From Arenimonas composti TR7-09 = DSM 18010 (GTDB lineage Bacteria > Pseudomonadota > Gammaproteobacteria > Xanthomonadales > Xanthomonadaceae): a DNA stretch of 44,056 nt. Shown here piece after piece: positions 1-7,617 of the stretch. Positions within the stretch are counted from its first letter, which is position 1; the number at the start of each line of letters is the position of its first letter. A model generated the notes under the pieces. That model was not told the DNA's origin. It did no database searches and was given only the letters and a program-made list of their open reading frames with translations. The stretch is from assembly GCF_000426365.1 (NCBI RefSeq), contig NZ_KE384525.1, forward strand, positions 1 through 44,056, in the 5' to 3' direction. Position numbers and translations under genes: made by a program.

Positions 1-51
1 CGCCGCGCGGCCGCGTGGAGGCTGCGGGGCGGCGGGCGCGACGACTATTTC

Positions 52-495
52 TTATTTGTTATCCACTACTTCTTGAGCAGCCCCCGGGTGCTGCCACGCC
101 TCACTTCCGTCCCCATAGCTCTCGCGCTTCCAGATCGGCACGCGCTCCTTGAGGGCGTCGATGATCCAGCGGCAGGCATCGAAGGCCGGGCCGCGGTGGG
201 CGGCGATCACGCCGACCCAGACGGCGGGGTCGCCGATCGCCAGGTCGCCGGTGCGGTGCACCGCACGGGCGTCGAGGATGTCGAAGCGGCTGAGGGCTTC
301 GGCGAGGATCGCCTCGCCCTCGGAGTCGGCGAGCGCCGGATAGGCCTGGTAGTGCAGCGCGCGCACGGTGCGGCCGGCATGGTGGTCGCGCACGCGGCCC
401 TCGAAGCTGGCGAAGGCGCCTGCGGCCGGGGACTGCAGCGCCGCCTGCAGGGCGACGGTGTCCAGCGCGGTGTCGGTGAGGGCGAAGCGCTTCAT
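52..495 (-). CDS. moaE: Molybdopterin synthase catalytic subunit MoaE
   Basis: The large subunit of molybdopterin synthase inserts the dithiolene sulfurs, donated by the thiocarboxylated MoaD tail, into precursor Z (cPMP) in the cytoplasm. The 147-residue product is the usual family length. It shows the substrate-binding segment around residues 98-106 (AAHRGPAF) and the C-terminal block ALKERVPIWKRE, whose two lysines (K116 and K123) match the catalytic lysines of E. coli MoaE. The ATG overlaps the moaD stop codon by ATGA, so the two subunits are translationally coupled. It is the last gene of the moaA-C-D-E run. The 51 bases downstream of its stop to the window edge hold no recognisable gene or clear terminator. 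Confidence 0.96.
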   Translation of the reverse strand: MKRFALTDTALDTVALQAALQSPAAGAFASFEGRVRDHHAGRTVRALHYQAYPALADSEGEAILAEALSRFDILDARAVHRTGDLAIGDPAVWVGVIAAHRGPAFDACRWIIDALKERVPIWKRESYGDGSEAWQHPGAAQEVVDNK

Positions 496-728
496 CCGCC
501 GGAGACCGGCGGAATGAAGGCGACCTCGGCGCCGTCGGCGAGCGGCGTGTCCCAGGCGACGAAAGCGCCGTCGACCGCGACACGCAGGCGTTCCGCCGGC
601 AAGGCGAAGCCATGCCGCGCGCGGAGTCCAGCGTAGAGCGCGCGCAGGGACGCCGGCTGCGGCAGCGTTTCACTGTCGCGGCCGGCAGCGTCGCGCAGAC
701 TCGCGAAATACAGCACGGTGACCGCCAT
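492..728 (-). CDS. moaD: Molybdopterin synthase sulfur carrier subunit MoaD
   Basis: A 78-residue ubiquitin-fold sulfur carrier. Its C-terminal Gly-Gly is adenylated and thiocarboxylated (by MoeB in known systems), then inserts into the MoaE active site. The sequence begins [13 protein letters not shown], typical of the first beta strand of MoaD, and ends PPVSGG with the required di-glycine. The ATG at 728 shares a base with the moaC stop (TGATG), and the stop overlaps the moaE start. The start was chosen because it yields the normal family length and the classic N-terminus. An upstream extension in the same frame would run into moaC and is not credible. Confidence 0.95.
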   Translation of the reverse strand: MAVTVLYFASLRDAAGRDSETLPQPASLRALYAGLRARHGFALPAERLRVAVDGAFVAWDTPLADGAEVAFIPPVSGG

Positions 729-1213
729 CAGCCGGCCTCGCCGAAATCGCGGCGGCCGCCGCGCTTGCCGAGCAGCTTCGCCGGGCCGATCACGATCGCG
801 TGGCTCAGCGCCTTGCACATGTCGTAAACCGTCAGCGCGGCGACGGTGGCGCCGGTCAGCGCTTCCATTTCGACGCCTGTGCGATGCGTCGTGCGCACGC
901 CGCATTCGATGCGCAGCGTGCGCTCGTCGTGCCAGCCGACATCGAAGCGGCAGCCGTCGATCGGCAGCGGATGGCAGAACGGGATCAACTCGTGGGTGCG
1001 TTTGACCGCCATCGTGCCGGCGACGATCGCGGTGTCGATCACCGCGCCCTTCTTCGTCGCCATCCCGCCGGCGCGCAGGCTCGCGGCCACGGCCGCCGGG
1101 AAGCGGAGCCGGCATTCGGCGGCCGCGGCGCGGGCGGTGACCGCCTTGTCGCCGACGTCGACCATCGAAGGCCGGCCACGGGCGTCGACATGGGTGAGTT
1201 TCTTCGCGGACAT
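728..1213 (-). CDS. moaC: Cyclic pyranopterin monophosphate synthase MoaC
   Basis: MoaC converts the 3',8-cyclo-GTP made by MoaA into cyclic pyranopterin monophosphate. The 161-residue protein has the family signature blocks: [14 protein letters not shown] near residue 17, [18 protein letters not shown] near residues 71-88, and [20 protein letters not shown] near residues 113-132, which carry the conserved Lys, His, Glu and Asp residues of the active site. It starts [10 protein letters not shown], seven bases after the moaA stop, and its stop overlaps the moaD start, so it is in the middle of a tight operon. No moaB or mog homologue is present in the window. Confidence 0.96.
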   Translation of the reverse strand: MSAKKLTHVDARGRPSMVDVGDKAVTARAAAAECRLRFPAAVAASLRAGGMATKKGAVIDTAIVAGTMAVKRTHELIPFCHPLPIDGCRFDVGWHDERTLRIECGVRTTHRTGVEMEALTGATVAALTVYDMCKALSHAIVIGPAKLLGKRGGRRDFGEAG

Positions 1214-1220
1214 GCGGCCC

Positions 1221-2255
1221 TCAGCCACCGATGAAGTACATCTCGATGCGCCGGCCCTGCCCTGCCCGCCCGCGCGCCTCGCTGTAGCGGTCGGCGCGTG
1301 CCTGCCACAGCGCGGCGATGCGATCGGCCAGAGCTTCCTCGCCGGCGGCGATGAAGGGCCGCAGCGGCGCGCCGTCGGCGGCGAACAGGCAGGTGACCAG
1401 GCGGCCGTCGGCGGCCAGTCGCGCGCGATGGCAGTCACCGCAGAACGGCGCGGTGACCGAGCTGACGAAGCCCACCTCGCCGGCACCGTCGCACCAGGCG
1501 TGGCGCTCGGCGACCTCGCCGCGATAGGCCGGTTCCAGCGGCCGCAGGGGCCAGCGCGCGTGCAGGCGCTCGCGCAGTTCGGCGGAGGGAACGACACGCT
1601 CGCGCCGCCAGCCGTTGCAGTTGCCGACGTCCATGAACTCGATGAAGCGCACCACGTGGCCGCTGCCACGGAAGCGTTCGGCGATCGCCTCGACCTGGTG
1701 GTCGTTGATGCCACGCTGGACGACGCAGTTGAGCTTGATGCGGCGGAAACCGGCCGCCTCGGCGGCGGCGATGCCGGCGAGCACGTCGGCGATCTCGCCG
1801 CGCCCGCCCGAAAGCTGCCGGAACAGGTCCGCATCGACCGCGTCGAGGCTGACGGTCAGCCGGCGCAATCCGGCCTCGCGCAGCGCCCGCGCGTGGCCGG
1901 CGAGCAGGGAACCGTTCGTCGTCAGCGCCAGGTCTTCAATACCGGGAACCGCCGCCAGCCGCGCGACGAGCTCCGGAAGTCCGCGGCGCAGCAGCGGTTC
2001 GCCGCCGGTCAGCCGGACCTTGCGAACGCCGAGCCGGACGAAGGCGCGCACGGCGGTTTCGATCTCGGCGAACGACAGCCGGCCGGTGCTGCCCAGGCCG
2101 GCCTCGTCGGCGGCTTCCGCCGGCATGCAGTACGGGCAGCGGAAGTTGCAGGTCTCGATGACCGACACGCGCAGGTCGTGCAGGGGGCGGCCGAGGCGGT
2201 CGTGCGCCGGACCGATGGCCGGCGCCGCGGCGAAGCCTGCAGGTACGGCGTTCAT
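1221..2255 (-). CDS. moaA: GTP 3',8-cyclase MoaA (radical SAM)
   Basis: A radical-SAM enzyme that, with MoaC, converts GTP into the first pterin intermediate of the molybdenum cofactor. In the 344-residue product the N-terminal cluster motif CNFRCPYC (C36, C40, C43) binds the SAM-linked 4Fe-4S cluster. The C-terminal [10 protein letters not shown]...VTC block (C272, C275, C289) binds the second, substrate-side cluster. The protein ends MYFIGG, and the terminal Gly-Gly is needed for activity in known MoaA proteins. The ATG overlaps the stop of the upstream MBL-fold gene by ATGA. The start was chosen for that overlap and for the normal length. Confidence 0.97.
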   Translation of the reverse strand: MNAVPAGFAAAPAIGPAHDRLGRPLHDLRVSVIETCNFRCPYCMPAEAADEAGLGSTGRLSFAEIETAVRAFVRLGVRKVRLTGGEPLLRRGLPELVARLAAVPGIEDLALTTNGSLLAGHARALREAGLRRLTVSLDAVDADLFRQLSGGRGEIADVLAGIAAAEAAGFRRIKLNCVVQRGINDHQVEAIAERFRGSGHVVRFIEFMDVGNCNGWRRERVVPSAELRERLHARWPLRPLEPAYRGEVAERHAWCDGAGEVGFVSSVTAPFCGDCHRARLAADGRLVTCLFAADGAPLRPFIAAGEEALADRIAALWQARADRYSEARGRAGQGRRIEMYFIGG

Positions 2256-3004
2256 GCCGATCCCGGCAGCGGCGCCGCCAGCGTGAGCCGCTCGCCGGCC
2301 CGCGCGACGCGGTGGCCGCGCGCGCGCAGCGCCTCGCCGTCGGCGTCGCTGGCGTAGTGGTAGAGCACGCAGCGCGCGAGCAGCTCCGCCGGGTACTCGC
2401 GCTCGAGATCGTCGACGCCGCTGTGCGAGGGATTGCCGTGCAGCGCGCAGTCGTGCGCGACCACTTCGCCGGCGCCGGCGTGGTGCGCGAGCATTTCCGG
2501 GATCGGCCGGGTGTCGCCGGTCCAGACGACGCTGCCGCGCAGGCGCAGTCCGAAGGCGGTGTCCGGCAGGTGGTGGCGCACCGGGAACACGTCGTACCAC
2601 TGGCCGCGATGCCAGAAGCCGCGGCTCACCGGCACCAGCTGCCAGGCGTCCCACCAGTTCGCGTCGCCCTCGGCGACGACGCCGGGATAGTCGGCCAGCC
2701 GCGCCTGCAGGTGCGGCAGAACGGTGACCGGCACGTACAGGCGCACCTTGCCGCGTCGCGCCGGATCGAAATACGTCGCGAAGAACAGCCGCTCGAGGCC
2801 GGCGACGTGGTCCATGTGCACATGGGTCACGAACACCGCATCCGGCAACCTTCCGTAGGCGCGTTCGAAGCTGGTCAGCGCTTCCTGGCCGCAGTCGATC
2901 ATCAGCTCGGGGGCGCCGTCGCGCTCGATCACCGCCGCTGCCGAGCCGAGCGTCATCGCCGCCTGCGCGTTGCCGACGCCGAGGAAATGCAGCGACCAGT
3001 TCAT
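2252..3004 (-). CDS. MBL-fold metallo-hydrolase, RNase Z-like
   Basis: A 250-residue cytoplasmic protein (no signal peptide) of the metallo-beta-lactamase superfamily. The metal motif THVHMDH (H61, H63, D65, H66) lies after a first strand-loop LHFLGVGNAQAA. Later ligands are probably in the HH of VRHHLP, the TGDTRP motif and the histidine of LHGNPSHSG. The overall layout, with an early GxGNA-type loop and a late TGDT aspartate, resembles RNase Z or phosphodiesterase-like members more than beta-lactamases. It is too divergent to assign a substrate. It overlaps kdkA upstream and moaA downstream by 4 bases at each end, so it is co-translated with both. A role in cofactor synthesis is not established. 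Confidence 0.85.
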   Translation of the reverse strand: MNWSLHFLGVGNAQAAMTLGSAAAVIERDGAPELMIDCGQEALTSFERAYGRLPDAVFVTHVHMDHVAGLERLFFATYFDPARRGKVRLYVPVTVLPHLQARLADYPGVVAEGDANWWDAWQLVPVSRGFWHRGQWYDVFPVRHHLPDTAFGLRLRGSVVWTGDTRPIPEMLAHHAGAGEVVAHDCALHGNPSHSGVDDLEREYPAELLARCVLYHYASDADGEALRARGHRVARAGERLTLAAPLPGSA

Positions 3005-3753
3005 CGCGCCGGGCTCCGCAGGGCGCCGGCGTAGGCGGCATGCAGCAGCCGCCAGCCGTCGCGCCAGCCGCCGTCGTCACCGGCGATCTTGGCCAGCGAA
3101 CGCTGCAGGCGCGCGAGATTGGCTTCGCGCCAGCCGCCGTCGCCACCGTCGCGACGAACGCCGCGGTCGAGGTCGATCAGCCAGACCTCGCCGCCGCCGT
3201 CGACCAGGATGTTGTGGGCATTGAGATCGGCGTGGTCGAGGCCGCGGCGCTGGAAGCGCGCCAGCGTGCGCCCGACCGCGGCCCAGGGCGCTGCGGCGAC
3301 GCGGTCGGGCAACCATGCGGCGAGTGCCCGCGCGCCGTGGATGCGTTCGACCAGGATCGCCTGCCGGTAGAAGGCCCCGCGCCGCCACCAGCCCGCGACC
3401 AGCGGCGCCGGCACCGGCAGTCCCTCGGCCTTCAGGCTCGCGAGCAGGCGGAATTCGGCGACGCTGCGCACGCGCTCGCGGCCCAGCCAGACGTAGCGGT
3501 CGCGGCTCAGGTGGGCGGCGGCGCCACCACGGCGATAGCGGCGAAGCACGGCATCGCCGAAGCTGCCTCGCACGAACCACGCCGAACCGCGGCCGCCTTC
3601 ACGCACCGGCTCGGCGGCATCCAGCCAGTACGCGGGATCGAGCCATTCCGGCGTCGCTTGCCGCAGTCGCGCGGCGTCGAACACAATCCCGCCGGTTCCG
3701 CGGGTGTCGCGGAACGGCTGTACGCGCTCGAGAGTGGCGGCGGTCGTTTCCAT
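3001..3753 (-). CDS. kdkA: 3-deoxy-D-manno-octulosonic acid kinase KdkA
   Basis: KdkA is an inner-membrane-associated kinase that phosphorylates position 4 of the single Kdo residue on the lipid A precursor, as in Haemophilus and Xanthomonadales. The 250-residue product has the protein-kinase-like core: the catalytic loop HADLNAHN (H174, D176, N181), the metal-binding LIDLDRG (D194), and a lysine-bearing N-lobe. The start ATG at 3753 gives the family N-terminus. An ATG further upstream in the same frame would overlap opsX and adds unrelated sequence. It heads the kdkA-MBL-moaACDE run and is divergent from opsX, which acts next on the same LPS core. A GAGG stands directly against the ATG, too close to be an ordinary ribosome-binding site. 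Confidence 0.93.
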   Translation of the reverse strand: METTAATLERVQPFRDTRGTGGIVFDAARLRQATPEWLDPAYWLDAAEPVREGGRGSAWFVRGSFGDAVLRRYRRGGAAAHLSRDRYVWLGRERVRSVAEFRLLASLKAEGLPVPAPLVAGWWRRGAFYRQAILVERIHGARALAAWLPDRVAAAPWAAVGRTLARFQRRGLDHADLNAHNILVDGGGEVWLIDLDRGVRRDGGDGGWREANLARLQRSLAKIAGDDGGWRDGWRLLHAAYAGALRSPAR

Positions 3754-3769
3754 CCTCGGCAGTCTAACA

Positions 3770-4816
3770 ATGCCCAGCAGTCCCGCGCCGCGTTCACTCT
3801 GCCTGTTGCGCCTGTCGGCGCTCGGCGATGCCACCCATGTCGTGCCGCTCGTGCGCGCGCTGCAGCGAGCGTTGCCGTCGGCCGCGCTCACGTGGGTGAT
3901 CGGCCGCGGTGAGGCGAAACTGCTGGAAGGCCTCGACGGCGTCGAGTTCGTCGTCTACGACAAGAAGGCCGGCTTCGCCGGCTGGCAGGCGCTGCGGCGC
4001 GAGCTCGCAGGACGCCGCTTCGATGCCCTGCTGAACCTGCAACTGGCCCTGCGCGCCGGCCTGGTGTCCACCGCGGTGCAGGCAGACCGCCGGATCGGCT
4101 ACGACCGCGGGCGCAGCCGCGAAGCTCACGGACTTTTCGTGAACGAGCGCATTCCCGCCGGCGGCCACCACGTCGTCGATGCTTTCCAGCAGTTCCTGAT
4201 TCCGCTCGGCCTGCAACCGGGGGCGATCGAATGGCGGCTGCCGGTGCCGGAAGAAGCGCATGCCTGGGCCGCCGAAGCGATGCCCGGGGAACAGCCGACG
4301 CTGCTGGTGTCGCCCTGTTCCAGCCATCCGTTGCGCAACTGGCGCCCCGAACGTTACGCGGCGGTCGCCGACCACGCGGCTGCGGCCGGCTGGCGGGTGG
4401 TGATCGTCGGCGGCCGCAGCGCGCTGGAACGCGACACCGCCGATGCGATCCTCGCGGCGATGCGGGCGCCGGCAAGGGACCTCGTGGGCAAGGACACGCT
4501 GAAGCAGCTGCTGGCGCTGCTCGCCCGCGCCACGCTGGTGCTGACCCCGGACTCCGGACCGACCCACATGGCGAATGCGATGGGGACCGCGGTGCTCGGC
4601 CTGCACGCCTGTACCGATGCCGAGCGTTCCGGCCCCTATTCCGACCGGCGCTGGACGGTGAACCGTTTCGCCGAGGCCGCCGAGCGCTTCATGCACAAGC
4701 CGGCGTCGGCGCTGCGCTGGGGCCAGCGGATCGAGTTCCCGGGCGTGATGGATCTGGTGACCGTGGACGACGCGATCGCCCGCTTCGAGGCGTTCCGCGC
4801 CCACCGAGGGCTCTGA
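3770..4816 (+). CDS. opsX: LPS heptosyltransferase I, OpsX type (GT9)
   Basis: This glycosyltransferase family 9 enzyme adds the first heptose to phosphorylated Kdo of the LPS inner core at the cytoplasmic face of the inner membrane. The 348-residue protein starts with the SLCLLRLSALGDATH donor-site loop. It has the OpsX-like segments YDKKAGFAG, ALLNLQ and GRSREAHGLF, and the C-terminal nucleotide-sugar motif TPDSGPTHMANAMG near residues 262-275. These internal motifs match the OpsX branch, whose acceptor carries Kdo-phosphate, and the divergent neighbour kdkA makes that phosphate. ATG 3770 was preferred because the family begins just before this loop. No clear Shine-Dalgarno precedes it, and a start at 3704 would run antisense into kdkA. 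Confidence 0.92.
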   Translation: MPSSPAPRSLCLLRLSALGDATHVVPLVRALQRALPSAALTWVIGRGEAKLLEGLDGVEFVVYDKKAGFAGWQALRRELAGRRFDALLNLQLALRAGLVSTAVQADRRIGYDRGRSREAHGLFVNERIPAGGHHVVDAFQQFLIPLGLQPGAIEWRLPVPEEAHAWAAEAMPGEQPTLLVSPCSSHPLRNWRPERYAAVADHAAAAGWRVVIVGGRSALERDTADAILAAMRAPARDLVGKDTLKQLLALLARATLVLTPDSGPTHMANAMGTAVLGLHACTDAERSGPYSDRRWTVNRFAEAAERFMHKPASALRWGQRIEFPGVMDLVTVDDAIARFEAFRAHRGL

Positions 4817-4831
4817 AACCGCCGGCGGCGC

Positions 4832-5230
4832 TCAGGGCGCGCGATAGTCCTGGTAGCTCTTCTCCTCGACGTAGGCCGAGCCCAGCGCGAGGTTGATCTC
4901 CTTCTTCACCCGCGCGCGCTCGTCGTTCTCGAAGTAGACCGAGCGGGCGAGGCGGATGAATTCGTCGTCGAAGGCCTGCGCCTTCTCCTTCAGGCGGATC
5001 TCGTCCTCGATCACCCACAGGCGTTCGTTGACCGCCTTCAGTTCGGCACGCAGGCGGCCGATGTCGGTGGCGGCGACCGGATGCGCCATCCAGGTGTTCT
5101 CCAGCGCCGCGAGTTCCCTGCGGACGTTGGCGAGTTTGGCCTCGTCGGTCATGCGCTCCGACTTGATCTGCAGGATCGCGATCTTGTCGAGCAGTTCGCC
5201 GAAGGAGACGGGGACGAGGATTTCGGACAT
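4832..5230 (-). CDS. DUF6165 family protein
   Basis: A small 132-residue cytoplasmic protein of unknown function, starting MSEILVPVSFGELLDKIAIL. The central part (residues 20-95) is highly charged and helical with heptad-like spacing, suggestive of a coiled coil or helical hairpin. There is no signal peptide or membrane segment. I assign it to the DUF6165 family from memory of its N-terminal pattern, and no biochemical role is known to me. It is convergent with opsX (15 bases apart) and lies downstream of tRNA-Ser, separated by a strong terminator. The ATG at 5230 was chosen over one three codons upstream because the family begins at MSEI. A link to LPS assembly is only suggested by position. 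Confidence 0.8.
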   Translation of the reverse strand: MSEILVPVSFGELLDKIAILQIKSERMTDEAKLANVRRELAALENTWMAHPVAATDIGRLRAELKAVNERLWVIEDEIRLKEKAQAFDDEFIRLARSVYFENDERARVKKEINLALGSAYVEEKSYQDYRAP

Positions 5231-5283
5231 GGCGGCCATCCAGGCGGGAAGGTGGCCATTCTAGCCGGCGCCCGGCGGCGGCC

Positions 5284-5317
5284 GAAAAAGAAAGCCCCCG
5301 AGGTCGTCGGGGGCTTT
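5284..5317 (-). terminator. Rho-independent terminator of tRNA-Ser(CGA)
   Basis: An 11-bp perfect stem (AAAGCCCCCGA / TCGGGGGCTTT) with a 5-base loop lies at 5291-5317. On the minus strand it is followed by a T-rich run (TTTCTTTTT, 5290 downward). It lies just after the 3' end of tRNA-Ser and before the DUF6165 gene, so it ends the tRNA transcript. Confidence 0.9.
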
Positions 5318-5323
5318 CGGGTC

Positions 5324-5414
<91 letters not shown>

Positions 5415-5450
5415 GGACCCCGGCGCGGTGGTCGCGCACCGGGGCCGCGA

Positions 5451-5456
5451 AGTATA
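5451..5456 (-). promoter_or_regulatory. Probable -10 element for tRNA-Ser(CGA)
   Basis: On the minus strand TATACT stands about 37 bases upstream of the tRNA 5' end, followed by a GC-rich discriminator, as is usual for stringently controlled tRNA promoters. A matching -35 is weak (TGGCGA at 17-base spacing), so the call rests on the -10 and its position. Confidence 0.45.
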
Positions 5457-5482
5457 GGGGGCCGCGAACGAGTTCGCCAGCC

Positions 5483-7510
5483 TCAGGGCGCCCCCGCCGT
5501 GCCGCCGGCGCCGCGCGGCATGAAGAAGAATTCGCCGCTTTCGTGGCCCGCATAGCGGATCGGCGCGTATTCGGGCACCTGCGGCACCGGCGAGTTCAGC
5601 GCGCTCAGCGCCAGCGAACTGGACACCTCGCGGAACAGCCGCTGCCCCTCGAGCAGGCGGTTGTTGTCCTGCAGGGTGTTCAGGAACGCCCGGGCGAAAT
5701 AGCTGTGGCGGCCGCTGCCGGTGTCCGGCACCGGCATCACGCCGCCCGAGGTCAGCGCGGTGCGCGAGCGGCCGTCGACCATCGTCTTCACCCAGCCCGC
5801 CCACTTGTCCGCCGGCTGCGAGGCGTCGAAGACCGGCACCGCCGAACGCGTCATCGTGCCGGAGTAGCAGGAGTCGGCGACCACCATCACGTGTTTCGCC
5901 GCGATCGTGTTGAGGATGTCGCTGATCGCCGCGTTCGAGATCCAGCTGCGCTCGTTGCCGGCGACGCCATCGCTCGGCACCCAGTAGCCCTGCCCCTGCG
6001 CGTCGATCTCGCCGTGGCCCGCGTAATAGATCAGCAGGTTGTCCTCGGGCTTGAGCTTCTCGCGCATCGCATTGAGGGCCGTGAGGATCTCGAGCCGGCT
6101 GCCGTTGAGCACGAGGCTGGTCTCGTAGCCGTAGCGCGAACGCAGCAGTTGGGCGACCGCGTTGGCGTCGTTCGACGCGCTCGTCAGGGTCGCGTAGTTC
6201 GTATCGCGATAGGTGTTGTTGCCGATCACCACCGCGTAGTAACGGCCCAGGTTCACGCCGCGCGGCAGCGTGCCGTCCGACGCCGGCGCGCCGTTCGGGG
6301 TGGCGGGGCCGCTGCCGGCCTGCGGCAGCAGGGTGAAATCGAGGGCCGCCTCGCTGCCGTCCTTGCCGACCGCCGCGACTTGCACCTGGGCGCCGGCCGC
6401 CGGCACCTCGACCTCGGCGCTGAAACCGCCGCCGGAACTGAGCTCGGCCGGCTTGCCGTTCACGGTCACCGCCTGGATCAGCGACGGATTGGTGATGCGG
6501 CCGACGATCCGGCGCGTGCCCGGGCCGCCCCGGTAGACCGCGGTGTTGCGGCCGCGGGTGGCGACGAACACCGGATCGAGGATCTCCAGCGTCGGCACGC
6601 CGGCGTACATCGTTGCCGCGCCGGCGCTGCCGCCGGTCTGCCGTTCCAGCGCTGCCAGCTGCGCGCGCTGAGCGCCGATCTGTTCTTCCTGCGCGACCAG
6701 CTGGCTCTCCAGCAGTCGGGTCAGGCTGTCGTCCTGGGCGGCGCGCGCTTCGGCCAGCCGCTCGCGGGTCGCGGCGAGTTCGGCATTGGCGGCGTTGAGC
6801 GCGTTGCGTCGCTGCGCGAGTTCGCGCTGCAGCTGCTCGATGCGCTGCTGCAGGGCGGCGCGTTCCGCCTCGCCCTCGGCGACCTGGCCCTCGAGGGCGG
6901 TGATGGTGTCGTCCTTCGCCTTCAGCTGCACGGCGACGACCGAGGCGTACATCAGCTCGTCCTGGATACCGGCAGCCTCGCGGTAGAGGTTCAGCGCCAT
7001 CGCCCCGTCCTGCTGCACGCCGAGGCCCTGCTCGTACAGGAAGCCGAGGTTGATCTTGGCGCGGCCATAGCCCTGGTCGGCCGCCTTGCGGAACCACTGG
7101 AAGGCCATCGCGTAGTCGGGCGCGGTGCCGAGCCCCTTCGCGTAGATCTCGCCGACGTTGTTCTGCGCTTCCGGATCCCCGGCCATCGCGCCCTCGAGCC
7201 AGACGCGCAGCGCGGTCTGGTAGTTGGCGCGGTCGTAGGCGACGTATTCACCGCCGCGGATCTCGCAGTCGGCCTGGGTCGTGCGGATCGGCCGACGCGC
7301 GGTCATGTAGGTCGCCTGGCGTCCGAGCCGGCGCAGCTGACCGGGCAGCAGGCAGTCGACGATCAGCAGATCCTCGGCATTCCTGACCGCCGCGTAGCTG
7401 GGCTGCACCGGCAGGCCGGCGACCAGCACGGTCAGGGCGGCGACGAGGGTGATGAAGGTTCGCGAAACGAGGTTCTTGGGGCGGACCGGACAAGCTTTTC
7501 GCACGCTCAT
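5483..7510 (-). CDS. Exported caspase-fold (C14) peptidase with Sel1 repeats and coiled coil
   Basis: Residues are numbered from an ATG two codons upstream (7516). I prefer the ATG at 7510 because GGAG stands 8 bases before it but only 2 bases before the upstream one. Residues 1-43 form a signal peptide (hydrophobic FITLVAALTVLVAGL, then SYAA), so the enzyme is probably periplasmic or surface-exposed. Two Sel1-type repeats occupy about 105-182. A Gln/Glu/Ala-rich coiled coil runs about 195-292. A small beta-rich domain follows at about 307-395, and the caspase domain covers about 422-650. The catalytic dyad is visible: His501 in YYAGHGE and Cys550 in VADSCYSG. Known caspase-like bacterial enzymes cut after basic or acidic residues, and the specificity here is not readable. 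It is divergent from the giant autotransporter gene. Confidence 0.88.
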   Translation of the reverse strand: MSVRKACPVRPKNLVSRTFITLVAALTVLVAGLPVQPSYAAVRNAEDLLIVDCLLPGQLRRLGRQATYMTARRPIRTTQADCEIRGGEYVAYDRANYQTALRVWLEGAMAGDPEAQNNVGEIYAKGLGTAPDYAMAFQWFRKAADQGYGRAKINLGFLYEQGLGVQQDGAMALNLYREAAGIQDELMYASVVAVQLKAKDDTITALEGQVAEGEAERAALQQRIEQLQRELAQRRNALNAANAELAATRERLAEARAAQDDSLTRLLESQLVAQEEQIGAQRAQLAALERQTGGSAGAATMYAGVPTLEILDPVFVATRGRNTAVYRGGPGTRRIVGRITNPSLIQAVTVNGKPAELSSGGGFSAEVEVPAAGAQVQVAAVGKDGSEAALDFTLLPQAGSGPATPNGAPASDGTLPRGVNLGRYYAVVIGNNTYRDTNYATLTSASNDANAVAQLLRSRYGYETSLVLNGSRLEILTALNAMREKLKPEDNLLIYYAGHGEIDAQGQGYWVPSDGVAGNERSWISNAAISDILNTIAAKHVMVVADSCYSGTMTRSAVPVFDASQPADKWAGWVKTMVDGRSRTALTSGGVMPVPDTGSGRHSYFARAFLNTLQDNNRLLEGQRLFREVSSSLALSALNSPVPQVPEYAPIRYAGHESGEFFFMPRGAGGTAGAP

Positions 7511-7617
7511 GGGCATGGCTCCGTTGGAAGCGATGCGACCGCGCGCGGTGCTTGCAGCGGCGCGTCAGCCGCTAAATACTCGCGGCGGATTTATAGCCGC
7601 AATCCTGGGGAAAAGCG

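Noticed and set aside
3754-3769. Moco riboswitch ahead of the moa genes
   Set aside because: The genes are joined to kdkA by overlapping codons, so there is no leader in front of moaA, and the kdkA leader is too short.
5483-7510. Caspase gene as part of an anti-phage defence island
   Set aside because: The product has a signal peptide, and no nuclease, reverse transcriptase, STAND NTPase or CRISPR partner is nearby.
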